Source: Luteococcus sp048595755 (GTDB lineage: Bacteria; Actinomycetota; Actinomycetes; Propionibacteriales; Propionibacteriaceae). From it: DNA of 64,000 bases. Shown in pieces: positions 1 to 8,157 of this stretch. Where the stretch lies: contig NZ_CP184360.1 in assembly GCF_048595755.1 (NCBI RefSeq), positions 2,108,001-2,172,000 of the forward strand. The letters are read 5' to 3'. The notes under the pieces are model-generated. The model was not told where the DNA came from. It did no database searches and saw only the letters and a list, made by a program, of their open reading frames with translations. A program made the position numbers and the translations under genes. Within the stretch, counting starts at the first letter, position 1. Each line of letters opens with the position of its first letter.

Positions 1-1221
1 GCCGGCCGTGGTCGAGGCGATGAGTCGGGCCAGGGCCAGGGCCTCCTCGCGGTTGGTCTCGGTGAGGCCCTGTACCGCCAGGGCGATCGGCCACACCCGC
101 GGGCCGGGAGTGTGTGGACTGCCGATGCCACTGGCCACCCGACCGGTGTGCCACCAGGGATTGGCCGCCGAGAGGATGCGTGCCCGGGTGGCGAGGTAGC
201 GCGGGTCGTCACGGGCGATGTCGGTGAGCAGGGGCAGGCCCAGCAGGCTGGGCAGGTTCGCGTCGTCGGCCGCCAGGACCCCACCCAGGCCGTCCACCTC
301 GTAGGCCCAGGACCCATCGGGGAGGGTGCCGTGCTCGGCGACCCCCGTCGCGATCTGCTCCGCCAGGTCTCGGGCACGGGCGCCCAGCGGTTGGTCGTGC
401 CATAGCCGGTCGCACCATTGCGCGCCCAGCCGCAGCACGTGCACCGCCAACAACTGGGCCGGGATGTTGTAGCCGTACCGGGTGGCGTCGTCGCTGGGGC
501 GAAAGCCCTGCCAGGTCATCCTGGTGCGGCCCACCGGGCTGCCGCGACCCCAGCGGGGGAGGGTGTCGGCGTGGCGGCGGGCCACCACCGCGGGAAGGCG
601 GATGAAGCGATAGCGGCTGGTGGCGTGGTCCTGTTCGCGTCGCCACAGGTCGACGACGTCGGCGAAGCCACTGTGGACACCCCAGTCCAGGTGTTCGGTG
701 CTGCCCGTGGCCTGCTGGATCTGGTGGGCCAGCAGCAGCGGCAGGGCCAACGAGTCCAGTTCGTACTTGCGCTCCCAGATCCAGGGGTCGGCCCTGGAGG
801 TCAGCATGTGCAGGTCCAGGAGGTGGTGCGTGCCACCCACGGGTCCGTGGTTGAAGGCATTGGCGTAGGGGTCGTGCCGGATCATGCGCCACTGCATCAG
901 GCACACGCCGCGCAGTACCTCGGCGACCTCGGGAAGCTCGTCGGCGAGGGCCAGCCAGGGGCGCATCTGCGCCGAGGAGTCGCGCAGCCACATGGCGGGG
1001 ATGTCACCGGTGGTGGCGAAGATGCCGTTCGGGCCGGGATGCAGGGTGCGGGTCCAGGTGTCGAGCATCAGGCGCACATAGGCCTGGCCCAGTTCGGCGC
1101 TGGAGGTCGCGCGAGCGATCCGTTCGCCTCGGCGCACCAGGGCGTGGCGCAGGGCGGAGCTGGCCTCCATCCGTGGCAGCTGCGCACGACGCAGGGCCTG
1201 CGGGAGCGGCAACAGTGGCAT
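1..1221 (-). CDS. GH125 metal-independent exo-alpha-mannosidase, 3' end outside window
   Basis: The frame is open from the ATG at 1221 to the left edge, giving 407 visible residues that begin MPLLPLPQALRRAQLPRM. The segment FATTGDIPAMWLRDSSAQ is typical of glycoside hydrolase family 125, whose known members remove terminal alpha-1,6-linked mannose without a metal. No signal peptide is seen, so a cytoplasmic role in mannan or glycan turnover is likely. Family members are usually about 420-450 residues, so only a short C-terminal piece is missing. There is no Shine-Dalgarno sequence; CATACT lies 6 nt before the ATG, which suggests a leaderless start. It diverges from treZ. The family call is from motif memory; the exact linkage specificity is inferred. 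Confidence 0.82.
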   Translation of the reverse strand, partial: MPLLPLPQALRRAQLPRMEASSALRHALVRRGERIARATSSAELGQAYVRLMLDTWTRTLHPGPNGIFATTGDIPAMWLRDSSAQMRPWLALADELPEVAEVLRGVCLMQWRMIRHDPYANAFNHGPVGGTHHLLDLHMLTSRADPWIWERKYELDSLALPLLLAHQIQQATGSTEHLDWGVHSGFADVVDLWRREQDHATSRYRFIRLPAVVARRHADTLPRWGRGSPVGRTRMTWQGFRPSDDATRYGYNIPAQLLAVHVLRLGAQWCDRLWHDQPLGARARDLAEQIATGVAEHGTLPDGSWAYEVDGLGGVLAADDANLPSLLGLPLLTDIARDDPRYLATRARILSAANPWWHTGRVASGIGSPHTPGPRVWPIALAVQGLTETNREEALALARLIASTTAG

Positions 1222-1353
1222 GGCTCCAGTATGGCCTGAGCGGCCTTTTCGTCCGTGGCGAAGTTGAACGTTCCGATGCCGGACGCGCGGTGGGCACGCG
1301 CCGCGAGCCGGTAACGTGGAAAGGGTTGCGACCCCCACCTGCAAGGAGTCCCC

Positions 1354-3129
1354 ATGCCGTTGTCCCTTGATGTCTGGGCCCCGATTCCCGACCGCGTCGA
1401 CGTCGTCGTGGACGGGGTCGACCTCCCGCTGATCCGCTCCGAGGAGGGCTGGTGGCGGTTGGGGCCAGAACACCGGGACGTGCTGCGTGAGGGCGTCGAC
1501 TACGGCTACCGGCTGGATGGAGCCGATGCGGTGCTGCCCGCGCCTCGTTCGCGTTGGCAGCCGAACGGTGTGCACGGGCTCTCCCGCGCCTACGATCCCG
1601 CCAGCTACCAGTGGGGTGACCAGGACTGGACGGGCCGCCAGCTGGCCGGCGCGATCATCTACGAGCTGCACGTTGGCACCTTCACCCCCGAGGGCACCTT
1701 GGGGGCCGCGATCGACAAGCTCGACCACCTGGTCGAGCTGGGCATCGACCTGGTGGAGCTGATGCCCGTCAACGCCTTCAACGGCGAACACGGCTGGGGC
1801 TACGACGGCGTCGGCTGGTACGCGGTGCACCACGCCTACGGCGGCCCGCGGGCCTACCAGGAATTCGTCGACGCCTGTCACCAGCGGGGCATCGGCGTGA
1901 TCCAGGACGTGGTCTACAACCACCTGGGACCCAGCGGAAACTACCTGCCGCAGTTCGGCCCCTTCCTGGACGACTCCGTGCAGTCGCCGTGGGGCAGCGC
2001 GATCAATCTGGCCGGCGAGGGCTCCGACGAGGTGCGCCGCTTCATCATCGACAATGCGCTGATGTGGCTGCAGGAGTACCACGTCGACGGTCTGCGGCTG
2101 GATGCGGTGCATGCCCTGGTGGACGCACGGGCCATCCACATCCTGGAGGAACTCGCCGTCGAGGTGAATGCGCTGAGCACCTTCCTCAACCGTCCGCTCA
2201 GCCTGATCGCCGAGAGTGACCTGAACGATCCGCGTCTCATCACGCCGCGCGAGGCGGGCGGCTACGGCCTTGACGCCCAGTGGAGCGACGACTTCCACCA
2301 CGCCCTGCTGGCCAACCTGACCGGCGACGACTCGGGCTACTACGCCGACTTCGCGGAGCTGCAGGCCCTGGGCAAGGTCTTGGAGACCGGCTTCTTCCAC
2401 GACGGGACCAAGTCGAGCTTCCGTGGCCGTCGGCATGGTCGCAGGCTCGACACCCCGACCATCCCGACCTGGCGCCTGGTGGTCTGCAGCGACAACCACG
2501 ACCAGATCGGCAACCGCGCCGACGGGGCGCGCCTGTCCACCCGGCAGAGCACGCGCCAGCTGCAGATCGCCGCGTTGATGACCATGCTCTCGCCCTACAC
2601 ACCGATGATCTTCATGGGCGAGGAGTGGGCGGCCCGCACCCCCTTCATGTTCTTCAGCTCGCACCCGGAGGAGGAGCTGGCCCGGGCCGTCAGCAAGGGG
2701 CGGGTAGAGGAGTTCAGCAAGATGGACTGGGACACCTCGGTGATCGTCGACCCGCAGAGCCCGGAGGCCTTCGAGGGCTCCAAGCTCAACTGGGACGAGC
2801 TGCAGCAGGAGGTGCACGCCGAGGTGCTGGGCACCTACCGCGACGCCATCGCCCTGCGCCGCACCTACCCGGACCTGACCGATCCCCGCTTTGAGTGGGT
2901 CTCGACCCGCTTCGATGCCGACGGGCACTGGTTCGTCATGGAGCGTGGCGAGACGATAACGGTGGCGGTGAACTTCGACCACGACCCGGCCGAGATCGAA
3001 CTGGAGGGCCCCTCGGAGCTGCTGATGCGCATCGGCGAGGTGGAGGTGGCGGAGGGCAAGCTGCAGCTCGGCTCGCAGTCCGCGGCGGTGTTGCACCTGA
3101 CCAGAGAGGCTTTGCCCGGCCGATCCTGA
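1354..3129 (+). CDS. treZ: malto-oligosyltrehalose trehalohydrolase (GH13)
   Basis: This 591-residue enzyme hydrolyses maltooligosyl-trehalose to release trehalose, the second step of the TreY/TreZ pathway from glycogen. It has an N-terminal CBM48-like beta domain (about 1-95) and then a GH13 barrel. The conserved regions are visible: DVVYNH near residue 190, DGLRLDAVHAL with the nucleophile Asp, LIAESD with the acid/base Glu, and VVCSDNHDQIGN with the transition-state Asp. Length matches the family. AAGGAG at 1343-1348 lies 5 nt before the ATG and fixes the start. The usual partners treY and treX are not adjacent, so the pathway must be completed from elsewhere in the genome. Confidence 0.93.
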   Translation: MPLSLDVWAPIPDRVDVVVDGVDLPLIRSEEGWWRLGPEHRDVLREGVDYGYRLDGADAVLPAPRSRWQPNGVHGLSRAYDPASYQWGDQDWTGRQLAGAIIYELHVGTFTPEGTLGAAIDKLDHLVELGIDLVELMPVNAFNGEHGWGYDGVGWYAVHHAYGGPRAYQEFVDACHQRGIGVIQDVVYNHLGPSGNYLPQFGPFLDDSVQSPWGSAINLAGEGSDEVRRFIIDNALMWLQEYHVDGLRLDAVHALVDARAIHILEELAVEVNALSTFLNRPLSLIAESDLNDPRLITPREAGGYGLDAQWSDDFHHALLANLTGDDSGYYADFAELQALGKVLETGFFHDGTKSSFRGRRHGRRLDTPTIPTWRLVVCSDNHDQIGNRADGARLSTRQSTRQLQIAALMTMLSPYTPMIFMGEEWAARTPFMFFSSHPEEELARAVSKGRVEEFSKMDWDTSVIVDPQSPEAFEGSKLNWDELQQEVHAEVLGTYRDAIALRRTYPDLTDPRFEWVSTRFDADGHWFVMERGETITVAVNFDHDPAEIELEGPSELLMRIGEVEVAEGKLQLGSQSAAVLHLTREALPGRS

Positions 3130-3135
3130 CTCGTT

Positions 3136-3165
3136 TTGACCCGCGGTGCACCCGAGGGGTAGTCT
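3136..3165 (+). promoter_or_regulatory. probable rplM-rpsI promoter
   Basis: TTGACC (3136-3141) and TAGTCT (3160-3165) are separated by 18 bp, a good sigma-70-like pair. Transcription would start near 3172, leaving a leader of about 95 nt before rplM. In other bacteria such leaders can bind L13 for autoregulation; that is not shown here. Confidence 0.6.
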
Positions 3166-3267
3166 GAATCGCTGTTGCGCACTGGAAGGTTCTGGTGGGA
3201 CCACTCGCTGACCCCTATGCGCTAGCACCCTTGTTCAAGCAATCTAACGGAAGATGGTCTGCGACCC

Positions 3268-3711
3268 GTGTCTACGTACAGCCCGAAGCCTGGGGACATC
3301 ACCAGGAATTGGCATGTGATCGATGCCGAGAATGTCGTCCTCGGCCGCCTCGCGGTGGCCGCCGCCACCCTGCTGCGCGGCAAGCACAAGGCCACGTACG
3401 CGCCCCATGTTGACGGCGGTGACTTCGTGGTCATCATCAATGCCTCGAAGATCGCCCTCACCGGCAACAAGCGCGCCGACTCGATGCGCTACCGCCACTC
3501 CGGTCGTCCCGGTGGTCTGACCGCGACCCCGATCGGTGACCTGCTCGACAAGGATCCGCGCAAGGCCGTGGAGATGGCCGTCTGGGGCATGATGCCCAAG
3601 AACAAGCTGAGCCGTCAGCTGATGAGCAAGCTCAAGGTCTACGCCGGCCCGGAGCACCCCCACGCCGCGCAGAAGCCGCAGGTGTACGAGATCACCCAGA
3701 TCGCCCAGTGA
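3268..3711 (+). CDS. rplM: 50S ribosomal protein L13
   Basis: This 147-residue protein binds 23S rRNA and is one of the early assembly proteins of the large subunit. The sequence shows the L13 hallmarks WHVIDAENVVLGRLAVAAA and MLPxN-like MMPKNKLSRQLMSKLKVY. Length is normal for the family. The start is a GTG (VSTYSPKPGD), and GGAAG lies about 15 nt upstream, so spacing is loose, but no better start fits the family N-terminus. The stop codon overlaps the extended open frame of rpsI, as expected for a two-gene ribosomal operon. Confidence 0.98.
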   Translation: MSTYSPKPGDITRNWHVIDAENVVLGRLAVAAATLLRGKHKATYAPHVDGGDFVVIINASKIALTGNKRADSMRYRHSGRPGGLTATPIGDLLDKDPRKAVEMAVWGMMPKNKLSRQLMSKLKVYAGPEHPHAAQKPQVYEITQIAQ

Positions 3712-3740
3712 CGATCGACCACGCGAATCAAGGAATCAAT

Positions 3741-4271
3741 GTGTCTGAGACCGTAGAGCTTGACGAGAACCTCGAGACCGAGGTCACCCCGTTCACCGAC
3801 GAGAACGATCGCGAGATCGCCTACCGTACGGATTCGAACCCGGCCCCGGCCACCAACCCGGCTGGTCGCGCCGCGATCGTCGCCGCTGGTGGTGGCACCG
3901 GCCGTCGCAAGGAGGCCATCGCCCGCGTGCGCCTCGTGCCCGGTACCGGCAAGTTCTCCATCAACGGCGGTCGCAGCCTTGAGGACTACTTCCCGAACAA
4001 GGTGCACCAGCAGCTGGTCAACGAGCCCTTCGTCACCGCTGCGGTCACCGATGCCTACGACGTCATCGCCCGCATCCACGGCGGCGGCGCCTCCGGCCAG
4101 GCCGGTGCGCTGCGTCTGGGCATTGCCCGCGCGCTGAATGCCATCGACGAAGAGGCCAGCCGTCCCGCCCTGAAGAAGGCCGGCCTGCTGTCCCGCGATG
4201 CCCGCATCAAGGAGCGCAAGAAGGCTGGTCTGAAGAAGGCCCGCAAGGCCCCGCAGTACAGCAAGCGCTGA
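3741..4271 (+). CDS. rpsI: 30S ribosomal protein S9 with long acidic N-terminal extension
   Basis: S9 is a small-subunit protein whose C-terminal tail reaches the P-site tRNA. The last 130 residues carry the conserved features GRRKEAIARVRLVPGTGKF, GGGASGQAGALRLGIARAL and the basic end KKARKAPQYSKR. About 45 acidic, poorly conserved residues precede them, as in several actinobacteria. The frame is open back to a GTG at 3708 that overlaps the rplM stop, but AAGGAA at 3730-3735, 5 nt before the GTG at 3741, points to the later start (176 residues). It is co-transcribed with rplM and followed by a strong terminator. Confidence 0.96.
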   Translation: MSETVELDENLETEVTPFTDENDREIAYRTDSNPAPATNPAGRAAIVAAGGGTGRRKEAIARVRLVPGTGKFSINGGRSLEDYFPNKVHQQLVNEPFVTAAVTDAYDVIARIHGGGASGQAGALRLGIARALNAIDEEASRPALKKAGLLSRDARIKERKKAGLKKARKAPQYSKR

Positions 4272-4303
4272 TCCCGCGCTGGCCCAGCCAGCTCACGGAC
4301 ATC

Positions 4304-4340
4304 GAAGGCCGTCGCCCGAAATTCTCGGGCGGCGGCCTTC
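4304..4340 (+). terminator. rho-independent terminator after rplM-rpsI
   Basis: Arms of 16 nt, GAAGGCCGTCGCCCGA and TCGGGCGGCGGCCTTC, pair with one wobble around a short AATTC loop. A short T-containing tail follows (GTCGTGTCG). It lies 33 nt after the rpsI stop. Confidence 0.85.
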
Positions 4341-4372
4341 GTCGTGTCGCTTCCAGTAGTTCTGCCGCGCGG

Positions 4373-4378
4373 TAGAGT
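4373..4378 (+). promoter_or_regulatory. -10 box for leaderless glmM transcript
   Basis: TAGAGT lies 8 nt before the glmM ATG and there is no Shine-Dalgarno sequence between. Transcription would start at or next to the A of the start codon. Confidence 0.55.
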
Positions 4379-4386
4379 TTTCTGTC

Positions 4387-5739
4387 ATGGCACGACTTTT
4401 TGGCACCGACGGGGTGCGCGGACTTGCAAACAAGGACCTGACTGCAGAGCTGGCCCTCGAACTCTCTGTGGGAGCTGCCCACGTGCTGGGGGAGGCCGGC
4501 GCCTTCGACGGTGGTCGGCCGCTCGCCCTGGTGGGGCGCGACACCCGCGCCTCCGGTGAGTTCCTGGAGGCCGCCGTGGTGGCCGGACTGGCCAGCGCCG
4601 GTGTCGACGTGGTCCGGGTGGGCGTCGTGCCCACGCCGGGTCTGGCCTTCTTGGTCAACGATCGCAATGCCGATCTGGGCGTCATGCTCTCCGCCTCGCA
4701 CAACCCCATGCCCGACAACGGCATCAAGTTCTTCTCCCGCGGTGGCGTGAAGCTGGACGACTTCCTGGAGGACGCCATCGAGGCACGCCTGGGCGAGGAG
4801 TGGGAGCGTCCCACGGGCGCCGGCGTCGGCCGTGTCACCGACGACCTGGGTGCCGTCGAGTCCTATGTGGCGCACCTGGTCAGCAGCCTGGGCAGCGAAG
4901 GCAGCCTGGACGGGCTGAAGATCGTGCTCGACTGCGCCAATGGCGCCAGCTCCATGACCGGTCCCGCCGCCTTCGAGACGCAGGGCGCCGAGGTGATCGC
5001 GATCCACAACACCCCCGATGGCGAGAACATCAACGAGAACTGCGGCTCGACCCACATGGGCGACCTGCAGAAGCGAGTGGTGGCCGAGGGCGCAGACCTG
5101 GGGCTGGCCTTCGACGGTGACGCCGACCGCTGCCTGGCCTGCGACGCCAACGGTGAGCTGATCGACGGCGACCAGATCCTGGCGATCCTGGCGCTCTCGC
5201 TGAAGGAGGAGCGCAAGCTGCACTCCGACACCGTCGTGGCCACCATCATGAGCAACCTGGGCTTCATCAACGCCATGAAGGCCCACGACATTCGGGTGGA
5301 CTCCACCAAGGTGGGCGACCGCTACGTGCTGGAGAGCATGAATGCCAATGGCTTCGCCCTGGGTGGCGAACAGTCCGGCCACGTGATCATGAGCGAGTTC
5401 GCCACCACCGGTGACGGCGTGCTGACCGGCCTGCACCTGGCGGCCCGCATGAAGGAGACCGGCAAGAGCATCGCCGAGCTCGGCGCCGTGATGCACCGCC
5501 TGCCGCAGGTGCTCATCAACGTCCGCGACGTCGACAAGCTGCGCGCTGGCATCGATCCCCAGATTCAGAGCGCCGTCAGCGCCGCGAACCAGGAGCTGGG
5601 CGACCAGGGCCGCGTCGTGCTGCGTCCCTCCGGCACCGAACCGGTGGTGCGCGTCATGGTGGAAGCCTCCACCGAGGAGCACGCCCAGAAGGTGGCCGAC
5701 GAACTTGCCGCCATCGTCAAGGAGCGCGTCAGCCTCTGA
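4387..5739 (+). CDS. glmM: phosphoglucosamine mutase
   Basis: GlmM converts glucosamine-6-phosphate to glucosamine-1-phosphate on the route to UDP-N-acetylglucosamine for peptidoglycan. It has 450 residues, the normal length. The phosphoserine loop MLSASHNPMPDNG (Ser about 104), the metal-binding loop FDGDADRC and the C-terminal sugar-phosphate loop RPSGTEPVVRVMVE are all present. It pairs functionally with glmS 3.5 kb downstream, as is common in actinobacteria. The start lacks a Shine-Dalgarno sequence and has a TAGAGT box 8 nt upstream. It ends just before a tandem repeat and a terminator shared with the converging lipoprotein gene. Confidence 0.97.
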   Translation: MARLFGTDGVRGLANKDLTAELALELSVGAAHVLGEAGAFDGGRPLALVGRDTRASGEFLEAAVVAGLASAGVDVVRVGVVPTPGLAFLVNDRNADLGVMLSASHNPMPDNGIKFFSRGGVKLDDFLEDAIEARLGEEWERPTGAGVGRVTDDLGAVESYVAHLVSSLGSEGSLDGLKIVLDCANGASSMTGPAAFETQGAEVIAIHNTPDGENINENCGSTHMGDLQKRVVAEGADLGLAFDGDADRCLACDANGELIDGDQILAILALSLKEERKLHSDTVVATIMSNLGFINAMKAHDIRVDSTKVGDRYVLESMNANGFALGGEQSGHVIMSEFATTGDGVLTGLHLAARMKETGKSIAELGAVMHRLPQVLINVRDVDKLRAGIDPQIQSAVSAANQELGDQGRVVLRPSGTEPVVRVMVEASTEEHAQKVADELAAIVKERVSL

Positions 5740-5740
5740 T

Positions 5741-5783
5741 CGAGGACAACTGGTTCGAGGACAACTGGTTCGAACGCAACTGG
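5741..5783 (+). repeat. 15-bp tandem repeat after glmM
   Basis: CGAGGACAACTGGTT occurs twice back to back (5741-5755, 5756-5770), followed by a decayed third unit CGAACGCAACTGG (5771-5783). It starts immediately after the glmM stop codon. Confidence 0.9.
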
Positions 5784-5790
5784 ACCAAGC

Positions 5791-5827
5791 ACGACGGGCC
5801 GTCACCCAGCTGGTGACGGCCCGTCGT
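5791..5827. terminator. bidirectional terminator between glmM and lipoprotein gene
   Basis: Perfect 16-bp arms, ACGACGGGCCGTCACC and its complement, surround a 5-nt loop between two converging genes. Confidence 0.85.
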
Positions 5828-5829
5828 GG

Positions 5830-6618
5830 TCATACGGCTGCGGCCAGCGCGGAGACCTCCGCCGGGGTCAGCGGCTCCTCGCCCTCGTCGGCCGCCACCA
5901 GCTTCACCAGGGCCCCGTCGGTCCGAACCACCTCGACCCATCGGGTCTGGTTGGCGGCCATGGTGCGTCGGTCCACCAGCGGATTGCCTTGCTGGATGAG
6001 CGTGACGCTCATCGGATCCTGCTGGCCGACGCAGCCCTGCAGGAGCTGGCGGTAGGCCTTGGCGAAGGCCTGGGCCTGCTCGGCGTTGGCGAAGCGCAGG
6101 GCCTGGCCCACCGCGCGACGCTGGGAATCATCCCGGTAGTCGGAGGCCAGCACGTGTCGTGGCTGCGGCAGGGTGGTGCCCGGCCGACAGGCCTGCATGC
6201 TGAGCCCCTGCACCGCCTGGGTGGGATCCAGCGCATGGACCCACGACCCATTGGGTTGGTAGGTGCCCTCGTCGCCCTCCCCGGGAACCGCCTTCCAGCG
6301 GCCCAGGCGGGCGGCGAAGACGCTCTGGTCGAGGTCTCCGGCGGTGGTGGCCGCGGGGCTGGCACTGGTCTGAGGGGCAGCGGCCGTGCTGGGTGCCTCC
6401 GGGGTACTGGGTGTCGCTGGTGTGCTGGGGCCAGTCGTGGGCGCCGCGGAGGTCTGCGCCACGGCGGTACTGCTTGGGGCTGAGTTGCTTGGGGCTGAGT
6501 TGCTTGGGGCTGAGTTGCTTGGGGCTGGGGGCGGGCTGGCCTGCTGATCGCCGCCCGTGGAGCAGGCGCTCAGCAGCACCAGGCCCAGGGCCCCGGCCGC
6601 GATGGTCGTGCGCGTCAT
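5830..6618 (-). CDS. secreted lipoprotein with PknH-sensor-like domain
   Basis: The 262-residue product begins with a lipoprotein signal, hydrophobic GALGLVLLSAC with the lipobox Cys at about residue 19, so it should be anchored on the outer face of the membrane. Residues about 30-90 are a Pro/Ser/Ala/Thr linker with four 15-bp-encoded APSNS repeats. The remaining 170 residues form one folded domain with a central ALRFANAEQAQAFAKAY helix and two Cys. The pattern resembles the extracytoplasmic PknH-type sensor domains and the repeats in the 53515-55218 product; this is a visual comparison only. The start lies 1 nt after the stop of the M15 peptidase gene, so the two are translationally coupled. 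Confidence 0.75.
   Translation of the reverse strand: MTRTTIAAGALGLVLLSACSTGGDQQASPPPAPSNSAPSNSAPSNSAPSSTAVAQTSAAPTTGPSTPATPSTPEAPSTAAAPQTSASPAATTAGDLDQSVFAARLGRWKAVPGEGDEGTYQPNGSWVHALDPTQAVQGLSMQACRPGTTLPQPRHVLASDYRDDSQRRAVGQALRFANAEQAQAFAKAYRQLLQGCVGQQDPMSVTLIQQGNPLVDRRTMAANQTRWVEVVRTDGALVKLVAADEGEEPLTPAEVSALAAAV
6471..6527 (-). repeat. 15-bp in-frame tandem repeat in lipoprotein linker
   Basis: TGCTTGGGGCTGAGT (plus strand) is repeated three times exactly from 6471, with a partial fourth copy. On the minus strand it encodes repeated APSNS. Because the unit is five codons, copy-number change would alter linker length without a frameshift. Confidence 0.92.
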
Positions 6619-6619
6619 G

Positions 6620-8104
6620 TCACTTCACCTCGAAGTGCTGCCAGTCGAATCCACTGAGCCACTTGAAGCCATTGGCGTGGAAGGACTTGGTCATGGGCGA
6701 ATCCGTGAAGAGCATGCCCGGGCGACGATTGCTGCGATCCACATAGGGACGCCCATTGACCGGGTACCAGTAGCCATTGGGCTTGCGGTAGGGGTTCTCG
6801 ACCGGGTTGATGTCGACCGAACGGCCATAGCTGTGCGGGCTCATCACATAGGGGTTGCCGTTGACCTGACGGCAGAAGAAGGCGTAGGTGTTGTCGGCCG
6901 CCATGGAATTGTCGTCATTGCGGTAGGGGCTGGGGTCCTTCATGATCCGCATCGGGAAGTGGGCCACGAAGGCGTCGGTGAAGACATTGCGGAAACGGGC
7001 CACGTCGGTGCTGCGCACGATCAGGTGACCAGTGTGGATGCGACCGTCGAAGCCGAAATGGTTCATGGAGATGCGCGTCAGCTGGGACGGGCCCACCGGG
7101 CAACCCGAACGATAGGTGACCGGCACCATCGCGGAGGTCACCTTGCCGGTGGAGAAGTCGATGCGGGCCGCCTTGTACTCCTTGAAGGTGGTGGAGAACC
7201 ACACCTTCGGGTTGCTCGCATAGTTGCTCTCGGCCTTCCACTTGCGGCTGATGATCGCGCCATTGTTGTGGCTCAGCACTGTGGAGAAGGTGCCGTCGGC
7301 CCCGGTGGTGACGGGAGCGGAGTAGGACCAGCGCGAGACCCTCTCCTTCGGGAACCACGCCCACACCGCCAGGCGCACCGTCCGGCCCGACATGCCAGTG
7401 GTGACCCGGCCCTGGACGCGAGTGCCCTTCACCGTGGAGGCGGTGTAGCTGCTGGCGCTCATCTGGACGGCGGGGGCACCGACGGAGAGCCTGGGTGACA
7501 CGGCTCGGGTGCCGTCGGGGGCCGCGACGGTGAACGTGACGTTGCCGGCATGCAGGACGCGCACGGTGGCGGTGAAGCCCCCGTCGGCGGCCACGGTCGC
7601 ACGGGCCACCACGCCGTGGGCGCGGGTGCCGGTCTGCTGGCTGATCGACAGCGAGGTGCCGGCGGGGACGCCGGTGGCCCGCCCGGTGATCCGGTAGCTG
7701 CCGAAGCCGGCCCAGAAGGAGGTGGCGCTGGGGCAGCCACTGACGCACTGCACCGGATTGAGCGTGATGCTGCCGCTGGCCGCGGCACTGACGCTCGGCT
7801 CGGGGGTGGGCGACGGTGACGAGGCAACGGCACTGGGGCTGGGGGTGATGCTGGAGCTGGGTGTGACCGTGGCGCTGGGCGTGGCGGTGGGGCTTGCCTC
7901 GGGCGTCGTGGGGGTCTTCGTGGGCGAGGGGGCGGGGCTCTGCGGAGTGGGTGATCCGCTGGCATCCAGCGGTGCCGGGGATGCCGAGGAGGGGCTGGGC
8001 GAGCCCGGCGGTGTGGGCGTGGGGGAGGGCGCTGCCTGGGCGCTGATGCTCGTGAGGGCGAGCACGACAGCGCTCGCAAAGGGAACCATGCGAGGGATTC
8101 GCAT
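6620..8104 (-). CDS. secreted M15 family D-alanyl-D-alanine carboxypeptidase
   Basis: This 494-residue secreted protein starts with a signal peptide (MRIPRMVPFASAVVLALTS, cleavage probably after SAQA). Residues about 30-125 are a Pro/Ser/Thr-rich wall-spanning linker, about 130-340 look like two Ig-like or bacterial adhesion repeats, and the last 140 form a VanY/M15 peptidase. Zinc-site motifs are SPHSYGRSVDINP (His and Asp) and FDWQHFEVK (His). It is expected to trim peptidoglycan stem peptides. CAGGAG 7 nt before 8104 sets the start. It lies between coaA and the lipoprotein gene, on the same strand. Confidence 0.85.
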   Translation of the reverse strand: MRIPRMVPFASAVVLALTSISAQAAPSPTPTPPGSPSPSSASPAPLDASGSPTPQSPAPSPTKTPTTPEASPTATPSATVTPSSSITPSPSAVASSPSPTPEPSVSAAASGSITLNPVQCVSGCPSATSFWAGFGSYRITGRATGVPAGTSLSISQQTGTRAHGVVARATVAADGGFTATVRVLHAGNVTFTVAAPDGTRAVSPRLSVGAPAVQMSASSYTASTVKGTRVQGRVTTGMSGRTVRLAVWAWFPKERVSRWSYSAPVTTGADGTFSTVLSHNNGAIISRKWKAESNYASNPKVWFSTTFKEYKAARIDFSTGKVTSAMVPVTYRSGCPVGPSQLTRISMNHFGFDGRIHTGHLIVRSTDVARFRNVFTDAFVAHFPMRIMKDPSPYRNDDNSMAADNTYAFFCRQVNGNPYVMSPHSYGRSVDINPVENPYRKPNGYWYPVNGRPYVDRSNRRPGMLFTDSPMTKSFHANGFKWLSGFDWQHFEVK

Positions 8105-8157
8105 TGGATGACTCCTGTTCAGGGGGGTGTGAGTCGGATCCACGTCGACGTGGTGTG

